From NCBI GenBank assembly GCA_902783215.1, contig CACZQD010000025.1, positions 1-25,618 of the forward strand: a DNA stretch of 25,618 nucleotides, written 5' to 3'. The DNA comes from an uncultured Erysipelotrichaceae bacterium (GTDB taxonomy: Bacteria > Bacillota_I > Bacilli_A > RF39 > UBA660). The position numbers were made by a program, and so were the translations under genes. The notes under the pieces are model-generated. The model had not been told where the DNA came from, did not search any database, and worked only from the letters and a program-made list of their open reading frames with translations. How positions within the stretch are numbered: position 1 is the stretch's first letter; each line of letters begins with the position of its first letter. Below are positions 7,621 to 15,257 of this stretch, piece after piece.

Positions 7621-7645
7621 CACCAATTGCAGAACAAAGTATAAT
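7617..7645 (+). promoter_or_regulatory. Consensus promoter for the tandem-repeat protein
   Basis: TTGACA (7617-7622) and TATAAT (7640-7645) are separated by exactly 17 bases, a full match to the vegetative consensus and the best promoter in the window. The -35 overlaps the tag stop codon. Confidence 0.85.
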
Positions 7646-7665
7646 ACTATTTATTGGGGGAATAA

Positions 7666-9603
7666 ATGATGAAAAATATATTACTGAAAATAAAACAATT
7701 AATAAAAAAACTATTAAAAAAAGATATTCAACCATCTATACCAAAAACGAATAATAAAAAACAAGTAGATCTTTTTCCTGGAGTAAGTATTGGAAGTATT
7801 ATTAAAGCTAAAAGAGATCAATCAAAAACAGCTGCAAATAAAATAAAAGAAGGTCATGATAAAGGCCCATTTATTGTTATAGCTAAGTATGATAATCGTT
7901 TAGTTTGTTCATATGGGACGAGTGTGAATGATAATGAACAGTGCAACTACAAGATTGAAAAAATATATTATAATTTAACAAAAGATACTTACTTCAATAC
8001 TCACCATCTTGAATTAATAAAAAAAGATAGATTTCTAGAAGTTATTGATCATTTAGATGAGTATGATTTAGATAAATTGTTAAAAACAATTAAAATAAAT
8101 AAAGGTGATTATTATTTAGTAAAAAATACTGTAATGGGAGTTAAAATTAAAAATTTTGAACTTGGAATAGGGGATGTCTACTTTACTGGATTTCAATATT
8201 TATTAGTTTTTGATATTGTAGATAATAAATTAAAATGTTTAGAATTTAAAGGAAGTTATAAATCTTTAGACAATTTAGATTATAGTAAAGTTTATACTAA
8301 TAAAAAAGCCAGTAATTTACAGATTTTAAAATCATATGATAAAAAATATATTGATTTAGTTAAAAGTAAACTAAATATTTATAAAAACCATAAAAAGATT
8401 CAAACACCTTTAAAACGAGGAAGTATTGTTACTAAAAATAATTTTTATTACTATATCTATGGAGAAGAAGGACAAGACTTTTTGTTATATCAACTTTTTA
8501 TGGAAAAACAACCTTTCTATGACATAATAAAAATAGATAATGATATTTTTTATACTGATTATAGTAATAATAAAAGAATTGCTAAAAAAGATACTAGTTA
8601 TCGTTTGTTTAAACAATTAAATGAAGTACAGATGAATGAAATAAAACACAATAAAAAATCATATAGTAAAGTTAACAGAGTAACCAGTAATGAATATCGA
8701 CCATCATCTTGTCAGAAGCATAAATATGGTAATAATATTTTAAATGGAAGTGTTATTAAATCTGATAATGGAAAACTATACTATATATATAATCAAGATG
8801 ATAATAGGTTATTTGCTTTTAAGATTAGTAAACGGTCTTATGGTAAATATCAAATAATAATTAATTCTCAAGTATATACAATTAATTTTGAAAGACATTT
8901 GAGTCTTTTAAAAAAAGATAACTATTATAATGTTATTAGTTGGGCGGATGCAAAAGAGCAAGCATTTATAAATGAAAGAATAAGTGAAAATGATTTAGAA
9001 GATATTATTACGACTAATTTAGAAAAGGAAGTAAATACTGATAATGAAATTAAACGTGGTTCAATTATTAATTATAATGATAATATGTATTATATTTATG
9101 GAGAAAAAGCTAATAATTGGTTAGTATATAAATTGATTAAAGAACATATTACTATATTACCAATTATCAATATAAATAATGAACAATATTGTGTTGACTT
9201 TAGACAAGAAGATAAATTTAGAATAACTAATAACTATAATTTTATTATTAATGTTGAAGATAATATGATAGATAATATTAAAAGATTAAAAAAGAGTTAT
9301 TTAAAAAGCAATAAACAAATTAATATATCTTCTAACAATAATTATTCCTTAAGATTAGGATCAGTAGTAAAATTAAAGCCTCTTAAGCAATACTTTATTT
9401 TAGTAGTTAAAAATAGTGCCTATTCTAAATATATAAAAGAGTCAGAACAAGATAATCCAAATGCTGAAACATATACTTTTGATGATAGTAAAGTTGAATT
9501 AGTTTATCAATTAAATGATAAGAAAACACAAAGAATAATTGGTAACTTATTATGTTTAAAATTAGCTGATAATTCTAAAAAATTGATTAAGCACAAACAG
9601 TAA
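7666..9603 (+). CDS. Tandem SH3/PemK-like repeat protein, 645 aa
   Basis: I do not recognise this protein as a named family. After a basic N-terminus (about 1-34, lysine-rich, possibly amphipathic) it holds about six diverged repeats of 80-110 residues, starting near 42, 168, 251, 360, 463 and 564. Repeat units open with [RILN]GS[IV][IV] (the second differs, IGDVYF), followed in three of them by YYIYxE/Q. Then come a hydrophobic strand (LLYQL, LVYKL, LFAFKI), a Tyr- and Phe-rich strand and a charged helix. The first unit (SIGSIIKAK, then GPFIVIAKYDN) resembles the opening strands of PemK/MazF-type barrels, so a string of degenerate SH3-like domains is inferred. No signal peptide or membrane helix is evident. 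Two starts, ATG 7666 and ATG 7669, follow the run GGGGGA. The gene is monocistronic, with the strongest promoter in the window and an 11-bp terminator overlapping its stop. Confidence 0.75.
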   Translation: MMKNILLKIKQLIKKLLKKDIQPSIPKTNNKKQVDLFPGVSIGSIIKAKRDQSKTAANKIKEGHDKGPFIVIAKYDNRLVCSYGTSVNDNEQCNYKIEKIYYNLTKDTYFNTHHLELIKKDRFLEVIDHLDEYDLDKLLKTIKINKGDYYLVKNTVMGVKIKNFELGIGDVYFTGFQYLLVFDIVDNKLKCLEFKGSYKSLDNLDYSKVYTNKKASNLQILKSYDKKYIDLVKSKLNIYKNHKKIQTPLKRGSIVTKNNFYYYIYGEEGQDFLLYQLFMEKQPFYDIIKIDNDIFYTDYSNNKRIAKKDTSYRLFKQLNEVQMNEIKHNKKSYSKVNRVTSNEYRPSSCQKHKYGNNILNGSVIKSDNGKLYYIYNQDDNRLFAFKISKRSYGKYQIIINSQVYTINFERHLSLLKKDNYYNVISWADAKEQAFINERISENDLEDIITTNLEKEVNTDNEIKRGSIINYNDNMYYIYGEKANNWLVYKLIKEHITILPIININNEQYCVDFRQEDKFRITNNYNFIINVEDNMIDNIKRLKKSYLKSNKQINISSNNNYSLRLGSVVKLKPLKQYFILVVKNSAYSKYIKESEQDNPNAETYTFDDSKVELVYQLNDKKTQRIIGNLLCLKLADNSKKLIKHKQ

Positions 9604-9626
9604 ATTTTAATGATTTACTGTTTTTA
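9595..9626 (+). terminator. Intrinsic terminator overlapping the stop of the repeat protein
   Basis: AAACAGTAAAT (9595-9605) pairs perfectly over 11 bp with ATTTACTGTTT (9613-9623), with a 7-base loop and T-rich tail. The stop codon is within the left arm. Confidence 0.85.
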
Positions 9627-9638
9627 TTTATTAAGTTA

Positions 9639-9647
9639 TGATATAAT
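9639..9647 (+). promoter_or_regulatory. Extended -10 promoter for the CDF-vanZ operon
   Basis: TGATATAAT (hexamer 9642-9647) lies 17 bases before the start at 9665. No convincing -35 was seen. Confidence 0.55.
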
Positions 9648-9664
9648 AAAATAGGAGAGTGAAC

Positions 9665-10531
9665 ATGAAGACAGAAAAAAATATATTAATAGCTTTTATT
9701 TTAAATTTATTCTTTTCTATATTTGAATTTGTAGGTGGATTAATAACTAATAGTGTAGCAATTATATCTGATAGTATTCATGATATGGGTGATGCTATGA
9801 GTATTGGGTTATCTTTCTTTTTAGAAAAGAAAAGTAAGCATAAACCAGATGATAAATATACTTATGGATATTTAAGATATTCTGTTTTAGGAGGATTAAT
9901 TACAACAACTATATTATTAGTTGGATCTCTTTTAGTCATTTATAATTCAATTAAAAGAATAATTAATCCTGTAGATATTCATTATAATAAAATGATCTTA
10001 ATTGCGCTTTTTGGACTTGTTGTTAACTTTATTGCTGCATATGTAACTAAGGAAGGTAAATCAATTAATCAAAAGGCAGTAAATCTTCATATGTTAGAAG
10101 ATGTTTTAGGATGGATTATTGTTTTAGTTGGCGCGCTCATTATGTCATTTACTGATATTAAAATAATTGATCCTATAGTGTCCATTGCAGTTGCTATTTT
10201 TATTCTTATAAATGCTTTAAAAAACTTTAAAAGTATTTTAGATTTATTTTTAGAAAAGATTCCAAATAATATTTCTGTTGAAAAAATAAAAAAACAAATA
10301 CTAACTATTGATGAAGTTATAGATGTTCATCATATTCATATTTGGAGTATTGATGGAATTAATAATTATGCTACGCTCCATGTTGTAACTAATAATTCAA
10401 ATATAAAAACTAAAATAAGAGAATTATTAAAAAATGAAATTAATCATATAACTATTGAAATTGAAAGTAAAGATGAAGTATGTAGTGAGATAGAATGTGA
10501 TATAAAACATAATCATCACCATCATCATTAA
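9665..10531 (+). CDS. Cation diffusion facilitator (CDF) family metal exporter
   Basis: This 288-aa membrane transporter exports divalent metal ions in exchange for protons. About six transmembrane helices occupy residues 7-190, then a cytoplasmic ferredoxin-like domain follows (about 203-272, containing HHIHIWS). The metal site is H39-x3-D43 in helix 2 (SDSIHDMGD) and H142-x3-D146 in helix 5 (HMLED). This HD-HD quartet is the arrangement typical of zinc-selective members, so Zn is the likely substrate. The protein ends in Cys-containing and His-rich sequence (CSEIEC, then HNHHHHH), a probable extra metal-binding tail. ATG 9665 is chosen because AGGAG lies 7 bases upstream; the GTG at 9659 overlaps that site. 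It is the first gene of a four-gene operon. Confidence 0.93.
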   Translation: MKTEKNILIAFILNLFFSIFEFVGGLITNSVAIISDSIHDMGDAMSIGLSFFLEKKSKHKPDDKYTYGYLRYSVLGGLITTTILLVGSLLVIYNSIKRIINPVDIHYNKMILIALFGLVVNFIAAYVTKEGKSINQKAVNLHMLEDVLGWIIVLVGALIMSFTDIKIIDPIVSIAVAIFILINALKNFKSILDLFLEKIPNNISVEKIKKQILTIDEVIDVHHIHIWSIDGINNYATLHVVTNNSNIKTKIRELLKNEINHITIEIESKDEVCSEIECDIKHNHHHHH

Positions 10532-10541
10532 AGAGGTAATT

Positions 10542-11120
10542 ATGTCAAATACAGTAAATTATTTAATTAGTATGTTAAAATATATGTTACTTACTTTTCC
10601 CGCACTTTTTGGAGGAAGGTTATTATTAGGTAAAAAAGAAAAAATAAACTGGTATCGAGAAATTGTTTTTTGGTTATTCGTTACATTTTTAGTAGGTTTA
10701 GCATCTCAAACAATTATTCCTGAAATTAAATTTGATAAAGGTTTTTATATAAATGATACAGGTACCGGTAATATTAATTTAATACCTTTAAAAGGATTAA
10801 TAATCACATATGTAGAAGTATTTCATTTTAATTATTTAGATTATTTTTTAATTAATTTTGTAGGTAATATTATAATATTTATTCCTATTGGATTCACACT
10901 TTCTCTTTTATGGAATTTAAAAGCTAAAAAAATAATCTTAATAGGCTTCTTAATTTCATTATATATCGAAATATGTCAATTATTTTTAAATAGAGGAACT
11001 GATGTAGATGATTTAATACTAAATACTATAGGTACTATTGTTGGACTAGTTATTTATAAATTATTAAATAAAAATAAATATATAAATAAATTCTTTAAGA
11101 AATTTGGGAAGATAGAATAA
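10542..11120 (+). CDS. VanZ family protein
   Basis: This 192-aa integral membrane protein is of the VanZ-like family, named after the teicoplanin-resistance accessory protein; most members have no assigned function. Four to five hydrophobic helices are visible. The family landmarks are present: GNINLIPLKG after the first helices, NFVGNIIIFIPIGF, and EICQLFLNRGTDVDDLILNTIG leading into the last helix. AAAGAGG lies upstream of the ATG, which comes 10 bases after the CDF stop, and the stop overlaps the next start (TAATG). Co-transcription with a metal exporter and two soluble proteins gives no clear functional hint. Resistance to glycopeptides should not be assumed from this family alone. Confidence 0.88.
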   Translation: MSNTVNYLISMLKYMLLTFPALFGGRLLLGKKEKINWYREIVFWLFVTFLVGLASQTIIPEIKFDKGFYINDTGTGNINLIPLKGLIITYVEVFHFNYLDYFLINFVGNIIIFIPIGFTLSLLWNLKAKKIILIGFLISLYIEICQLFLNRGTDVDDLILNTIGTIVGLVIYKLLNKNKYINKFFKKFGKIE

Positions 11121-11779
11121 TGAAACACATCGATTTAAAAAATAGAATTATAAATTATAATAAATTAATTGATTATGGCTTCATTAAGAATGATGATAAA
11201 TATATTTATAAAACATTGATATGTTCTAATAGTTTTAAAGTATTAATAATTATTGATATTACTTGTACATCTAAAGTAATAGATAACCAAACTAATGAAG
11301 AATATTTATTAGTAGATATAAATACATCAGGTAACTATGTTGGAAAAGTAAAAGAAGAATATGAAAATATTATTAATGATTTTATAGAAAAGTGTACTTA
11401 TTTAGAAATACTTAAAAATAAACAATCAAAAGAAATAATTAAATATATTAAAAATAAATATAATGATGAATTAGAATTTTTATGGAAAGATTTAGATTGT
11501 GCGATATGGAGAAATAAAAAAAATAAAAAATGGTATGGTTTATTAATGAAAATAACTAAAGACAAATTAGGTTTAAAATCTAATGAAGAAATAGAAATAA
11601 TTAATGTTCAATATACAAAAGAATATCAAGAACAAATAGTAGATAATAAAACAGTATTTAAAGCATATCATATGAATAAACAAAGATGGGTAACACTTAT
11701 TTTAGATAGTAATATTAAGACAAATGAAATATTTAACTTAATAGATCAAAGCTATAATATATCAGGAGGCAAAAAATGA
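11120..11779 (+). CDS. MmcQ/YjbR family protein
   Basis: This 219-aa protein's C-terminal half (about 110-215) matches the MmcQ/YjbR family. It contains a DxxCAIWRNKKNKKWYGLLM segment, then KITKDKLGL, then NEEIEIINVQ, and later a KAYHMNKQRWVTLIL segment equivalent to the conserved pattern K..HMNK..W. The fold is CyaY-like/double-wing and is often called DNA-binding, but function is unproven. The N-terminal ~100 residues are an extra alpha/beta region also seen in longer family members. Its start overlaps the vanZ stop by one base and its stop overlaps the phosphatase start (ATGA), so it is an internal gene of the operon. Confidence 0.82.
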   Translation: MKHIDLKNRIINYNKLIDYGFIKNDDKYIYKTLICSNSFKVLIIIDITCTSKVIDNQTNEEYLLVDINTSGNYVGKVKEEYENIINDFIEKCTYLEILKNKQSKEIIKYIKNKYNDELEFLWKDLDCAIWRNKKNKKWYGLLMKITKDKLGLKSNEEIEIINVQYTKEYQEQIVDNKTVFKAYHMNKQRWVTLILDSNIKTNEIFNLIDQSYNISGGKK

Positions 11780-12552
11780 AAGAATATTTAGAATTTGCAC
11801 AAGAATTGGCTTATAAAGCTGGAAGTATCATGAAAGAATACTTTTATAAAGAAAAACAAACAGAATATAAAAGTGATAAAACACCAGTGACTATAGCCGA
11901 TAAAATGATTAACGATTATGTAATTGAACAAGTAAAAAAGAAATATCCTACACATAGTGTGGATGGTGAGGAAGCAAAAAATATAAACAACAGTAAATAT
12001 GTATGGGTATGTGATCCAATAGATGGAACATCAATGTTTACAAGAGGAGTACCAGTATCAGTGTTTTCCTTAGCTTTAGTTTATGAAGGAGTTCCAATAG
12101 TTGGTGTAGTATATGATCCATTTCTAAACGATATGTATACAGCTATTAAAGACAGTGGTGCATATTGTAATGATAAGCCAATTAAAGTAAGTGATAAAGA
12201 GTATGGAGAGTTAGGTTGTTCAATTGACTATTGTATGTGGAATAACGCTAAATTTGATACCTTAGAAATAGCTAAAGATATAAGAAAAGATGTAAAACTA
12301 TGTCAAGTAGGAAGTACAGCTCATGCATCAATGTTAGTAGCCAAAGGAACAATATGTGCAGAAATATTTCCAGGAACAAGTCATGGACACTGTGATATGG
12401 CAGCCAGCAAATTGATAGTTACTGAAGCTGGAGGTAAAGTAACCGATTTTTATGGTAATGATCAAAGGTATGATCAAGCTATCAATGGAGCAATACTTAC
12501 CAATAATAAAGTACATGATAAACTATTATCAAAAATAAAAAAATACTTGTAA
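11776..12552 (+). CDS. Inositol monophosphatase family protein
   Basis: This 258-aa Mg-dependent sugar- or inositol-phosphate phosphatase belongs to the FIG superfamily. The metal-binding residues are in place: GEE with E66, DPIDGT with D80 and D83 (80-85), and D207 in HGHCDMAASKLIVTEAGG (203-220). The length is normal. Family members hydrolyse inositol-1-phosphate, histidinol phosphate, fructose-1,6-bisphosphate or PAP, and the sequence alone does not decide which. The commoner WD before the last motif is HCD here. It is the last gene of the CDF-vanZ-MmcQ operon, starting at an ATGA overlap and followed by a terminator. Confidence 0.9.
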   Translation: MKEYLEFAQELAYKAGSIMKEYFYKEKQTEYKSDKTPVTIADKMINDYVIEQVKKKYPTHSVDGEEAKNINNSKYVWVCDPIDGTSMFTRGVPVSVFSLALVYEGVPIVGVVYDPFLNDMYTAIKDSGAYCNDKPIKVSDKEYGELGCSIDYCMWNNAKFDTLEIAKDIRKDVKLCQVGSTAHASMLVAKGTICAEIFPGTSHGHCDMAASKLIVTEAGGKVTDFYGNDQRYDQAINGAILTNNKVHDKLLSKIKKYL

Positions 12553-12578
12553 AAATTATGAATTTCATGATTTTTTTT
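12553..12578 (+). terminator. Intrinsic terminator
   Basis: A 9-bp stem (12553-12561 with 12565-12573, one T-G wobble) with a 3-base loop runs into eight T residues (12571-12578), directly after the phosphatase stop. Confidence 0.7.
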
Positions 12579-12589
12579 AATTTTTAGAA

Positions 12590-12634
12590 GGAAATAGAAC
12601 ACTTTTATCGAATCATATAAGTGAGGAGGTAAAA
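12590..12634 (+). repeat. Rpn leader, copy 1
   Basis: The 45 bases before the nuclease start, ending in the ribosome site GAGGAGG and TAAAA, recur at 13481-13525 with 38 of 45 identical by my count. It contains an imperfect hairpin (ACTTTTAT with ATATAAGT, one mismatch) just upstream of the ribosome site. Confidence 0.75.
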
Positions 12635-13438
12635 ATGAAAAAATTCTATAATGCATTAAATGATGGAATGTTTAAAGCGATATTTTGTAATGAAAAAAAT
12701 AGAGATTTATTAGAAAGGTTAATCTATGAAACAATCAAAATCAAAGTAAAAGTTAAATCAGCAGTAGCAAAAGAAATACCAAAACATAAAATCTATATAA
12801 AAGGAAAAACACTAGATGTTGTATGTGAAACAGAAGATAATAAAATACTTAATATCGAAATAAATAATTATGCAACTGAAATACTAAGAAAAAGAAACTT
12901 TGGATATGGTGCGCAATTATATTGTGATGCTATAAAGGTAGGAGAAGACTACGATAAAATACCAGATATATATCAAATAAATTTAACAACAACAAAAGAA
13001 GATATACCTGATTATGAAATATATCACTTTCAAGGACAAAGATATGGAAAAACATATATAAATAATTTTATTATATATGAATTTAATTTAACTAAAATAA
13101 AAGAAATGTGCTATAATGAATTTAAGTTCTTAAACATATTGTCAAGTAATAAAGAAGAACTAAAAAGCTATAAAGGTGATCGAGAAATGGAAAAATTAAG
13201 TAAAGAAGTAAAAAAATTAAATGATGATAGTAAGTTTGTAGAATTTTTAACCAATGAAGAAGAATATGAAAAATTAGTCAATACTTATCATTCTGTTGGA
13301 TATAAAGAAGGTATAGAGCAAGGTATAGATCAAGCTACAAAAGAAATCGCTTTAAAAATGTTAAAACAAAATATTGATTCAAAAACAATCTCATCAGTGA
13401 CTGGATTAACACTTAAAGAAATCGAAGATCTTAAATGA
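12635..13438 (+). CDS. Rpn-type PD-(D/E)XK nuclease/transposase-family protein
   Basis: This 267-aa protein is of the PD-(D/E)XK family transposase/Rpn recombination-promoting nuclease type. The N-terminus NDGMFKAIFCNEKNRDLLERL (9-29) is the usual helical opening. The nuclease core holds D61 (KTLDVVCE) and E75-x-N77 (LNIEINN), then the RKRNFGYGAQLY segment. The last motif residue is normally Q or K; Asn here is unusual and may alter catalysis. The C-terminus has the typical EGIEQGIDQATKEIALKMLK helix and a final SVTGLTLKEIEDLK helix-turn. Relatives are DNA endonucleases with a transposase-like origin, spread as many paralogues and not as true insertion sequences. GAGGAGG sits 8 bases before the ATG. 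A decayed second copy starts just downstream. Confidence 0.88.
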   Translation: MKKFYNALNDGMFKAIFCNEKNRDLLERLIYETIKIKVKVKSAVAKEIPKHKIYIKGKTLDVVCETEDNKILNIEINNYATEILRKRNFGYGAQLYCDAIKVGEDYDKIPDIYQINLTTTKEDIPDYEIYHFQGQRYGKTYINNFIIYEFNLTKIKEMCYNEFKFLNILSSNKEELKSYKGDREMEKLSKEVKKLNDDSKFVEFLTNEEEYEKLVNTYHSVGYKEGIEQGIDQATKEIALKMLKQNIDSKTISSVTGLTLKEIEDLK

Positions 13439-13448
13439 TCTTTTTTTT
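13425..13448 (+). terminator. Intrinsic terminator overlapping the nuclease stop
   Basis: AAGATC (13425-13430) pairs with GATCTT (13437-13442) around a 6-base loop, and a T run extends to 13448. Confidence 0.7.
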
Positions 13449-13480
13449 ATGAAAAAGTTGAACACAACTTATGAAAAAAA

Positions 13481-13608
13481 GGGAATAGAGAAGTTTTATT
13501 GAATCATATGAATGAGGAGGTAAAAAAGTGAAAGTTTATATAATAATGCATATGCAATCATATAAGAACTTGTGTTTACAGATTCATTTGTTAGTTAAAG
13601 TATACTAA
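13481..13608 (+). pseudogene. Decayed start of a second Rpn-type gene
   Basis: Bases 13481-13525 repeat the leader and ribosome site of the nuclease gene at 12590 (38 of 45 identical). A GTG at 13528 then begins sequence resembling the nuclease start (GTGAAAGTTTATATAATAAT against ATGAAAAAATTCTATAATGC), with a small insertion that shifts the frame. Reading goes on for only 26 codons to TAA at 13606 without matching the nuclease. I read it as the truncated remnant of a tandem duplicate. Alternatively it could be a functional short ORF under the same leader, which I think is less likely. Confidence 0.55.
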
Positions 13609-13640
13609 TTATTTGCTAAATATAAAAAAAACATTGCCTT

Positions 13641-13669
13641 TATAATAAAAATATGTTATTTTTATTATA
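13641..13669. promoter_or_regulatory. Perfect 13-bp inverted repeat before mscS
   Basis: TATAATAAAAATA (13641-13653), spacer TGT, TATTTTTATTATA (13657-13669). The left arm begins with a TATAAT that could be the -10 box, and the right arm ends at the ribosome site (AGAGGTGG, 13669-13676). It is either an operator covering the start of transcription or an RNA hairpin next to the ribosome site. No clear -35 was seen (TTGCTA at 13613-13618 is 22 bases away). Low complexity weakens the case, but 13 perfect pairs around a 3-base centre is striking. Confidence 0.5.
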
Positions 13670-13680
13670 GAGGTGGTATG

Positions 13681-14460
13681 ATGAGGAGCTTTATACGAGT
13701 AATAACGTCAGATAAATTTGTTGGCACGATGATTGTTGCTATATTATCTTTAGTACTGTTTTATGTTATTAAAGAATCTTTATTAAAATATATTAATAAA
13801 AAAAGAAGGAAAGCGTCAAAATTTCAAAAAAAGCGTTTAACTCTTTTATATCTATTTTTAAGTATATTTAAATATGCAATCTTTTTAATAGATATTGTAA
13901 TCATTTTAGGTATATTTGGTATTAATGTAACTGCATTTTTAGCTGGATTAGGGTTATTTGGTGTCGTAATTGGTTTAGCTTTACAGGATTTATTAAAAGA
14001 TTTTATTTCGGGCATATTTATTATTTTAGATAACCAATACTCTGTCGGAGATTTCATTGAAATTGGTGATTTTAAAGGAGAAGTAATTGGAGTAGGGTTA
14101 AAAAGCACTAAAATTCGTGATTATAATGGAGATATTAAAGTAATATCTAATAGAAATATTTCAGAAGTTATTAATTTATCACAAATGAATTCAAAAGCAG
14201 TTGTTTTATTTACATTTTCCAGTGATGAAAGTTTATTGAAAATAGAAGAAGCTGTCGATAAATTAATTAAAAAATTAAATGGCAATTTAAAAGATGCTTT
14301 AAGTGATGTACAATACAAAGGAGTAGAAGAATATAAAGATTCGAAAATTACTGTAAAGTTAACTGTAGATGTTCGACCAACTAAACATTATTCAACTGAA
14401 AATCAAATACTTAGAGAAGCTAAATTAGTATTTGATGAGTGTGATATAAAAATAAAATAA
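13681..14460 (+). CDS. mscS: Small-conductance mechanosensitive channel, MscS family
   Basis: This 259-aa inner-membrane channel opens on membrane tension to release osmolytes during hypo-osmotic shock. There are three helices at about 14-30, 57-79 and 83-110. The last is the Gly/Ala-rich pore helix (FLAGLGLFGVVIGLALQDLLKDFISGIFI), running into the beta domain signature DNQYSVGDFIEIGDFKGEV (117-135). The cytoplasmic domain follows to the C-terminus. The length is that of compact YkuT/YggB-type channels. I prefer ATG 13681 because the GAGG core is 7 bases upstream; ATG 13678, one codon earlier, is possible. It is monocistronic, with the inverted repeat upstream and a terminator downstream. Confidence 0.93.
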   Translation: MRSFIRVITSDKFVGTMIVAILSLVLFYVIKESLLKYINKKRRKASKFQKKRLTLLYLFLSIFKYAIFLIDIVIILGIFGINVTAFLAGLGLFGVVIGLALQDLLKDFISGIFIILDNQYSVGDFIEIGDFKGEVIGVGLKSTKIRDYNGDIKVISNRNISEVINLSQMNSKAVVLFTFSSDESLLKIEEAVDKLIKKLNGNLKDALSDVQYKGVEEYKDSKITVKLTVDVRPTKHYSTENQILREAKLVFDECDIKIK

Positions 14461-14479
14461 TAAATATTTAAAAATCAAG

Positions 14480-14502
14480 ATATGCTAAAAAAGCATATTT
14501 TT
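14480..14502 (+). terminator. Intrinsic terminator of mscS
   Basis: ATATGC (14480-14485) pairs with GCATAT (14493-14498) around a 7-base A-rich loop, followed by T residues. Confidence 0.75.
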
Positions 14503-14505
14503 AAT

Positions 14506-14535
14506 TTGTAAAATGAGTATTAAACATGGTATGAT
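14506..14535 (+). promoter_or_regulatory. Promoter for HAD-MFS operon
   Basis: TTGTAA (14506-14511) and TATGAT (14530-14535) are 18 bases apart, and the -10 is extended by TGG at 14527-14529. Confidence 0.5.
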
Positions 14536-14567
14536 ATAGGTGTATGCATTAAGAGGAATGATATTAT

Positions 14568-15257
14568 ATGAAATTAGTTGTAAGTGATTATGATGAAACA
14601 TTTAGTGAAGATTTAAAAAAGAATATAAAATATGCGAATAAATTTATTAAAGATGGAAATTTGTTTGTAATTGCAACAGGAAGTTCTTACCAAAGTTATA
14701 TTAATAAATTAGGTGAAAATAAATTTGATGCCAGTTATGTGATAGTTAATCATGGAACATTAATTATAAAAAATGGTATGGTTATATATGAAGAGGCATT
14801 AACTTGCGAATTATCAAAAAGTATTTATGAAGATATCATGAATAGTAATTATAGTTCCTATTTTTATTGCAATAAAGATATAAGAATGTCAGATGATATT
14901 TTAGATAAAACGTTAAAAATAAATGTTGTTTTTCATAATAGACAAGATGCAAATATTTTTAAAGATAAAATATTGAAAAAGTATTCAAATTTAGTTAATT
15001 GTTATTTAATGTATGATGTATTAATAGAAATAACTAGTATAAAAACTAGTAAGATTAATGCTATTAATGAAATTATGAAATTAGAAAATATAGAAAAAGA
15101 TGATGTTTATACTATTGGTGATGGATATAATGATATAGAAATGATAAAAGAGTTTAATGGTTATGCAATTAAAAATTCAGTAGATGAATTAAAGAAAGTT
15201 GCAAATAATGTAATAGATAGTGTATATGAGTTAATTAAGGAGATTAGTAGTAAATGA
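14568..15257 (+). CDS. Cof-type HAD-IIB family phosphatase
   Basis: This 229-aa Mg-dependent small-molecule phosphatase carries all four HAD motifs. Motif I is D7-Y-D9-E-T11 (nucleophile and acid/base), motif II is ATGSS (36-40), the motif III Lys is K162, and motif IV is GDGYND (184-189). The region between motifs II and III (about 80-155) is the type IIB cap domain, somewhat short for the family, which usually reaches about 270 aa. Substrates of such enzymes are typically sugar phosphates or cofactor phosphates such as FMN or PLP, and none can be assigned here. AGAGGAA lies about 10 bases before the ATG. The stop overlaps the MFS start (ATGA), so the two genes form an operon. Confidence 0.88.
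   Translation: MKLVVSDYDETFSEDLKKNIKYANKFIKDGNLFVIATGSSYQSYINKLGENKFDASYVIVNHGTLIIKNGMVIYEEALTCELSKSIYEDIMNSNYSSYFYCNKDIRMSDDILDKTLKINVVFHNRQDANIFKDKILKKYSNLVNCYLMYDVLIEITSIKTSKINAINEIMKLENIEKDDVYTIGDGYNDIEMIKEFNGYAIKNSVDELKKVANNVIDSVYELIKEISSK

Noticed and set aside
10542..11120. Glycopeptide resistance gene
   Set aside because: VanZ-like proteins are widespread and no vanA/H/X or ligase genes are nearby.
12635..13438. Insertion sequence at the Rpn-type gene
   Set aside because: No terminal inverted repeats or target duplications were visible; the family is transposase-like by ancestry only.
13455..13470. Hairpin AAGTTG-AACA-CAACTT as an additional terminator
   Set aside because: On the + strand no T run follows it. 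It could terminate minus-strand RNA, but no minus-strand gene is present.
13824..14108. Reverse-strand open frame inside mscS
   Set aside because: It is the antisense shadow of a clearly coding MscS gene, with no ribosome site or recognisable protein; the same holds for the other reverse-strand frames.
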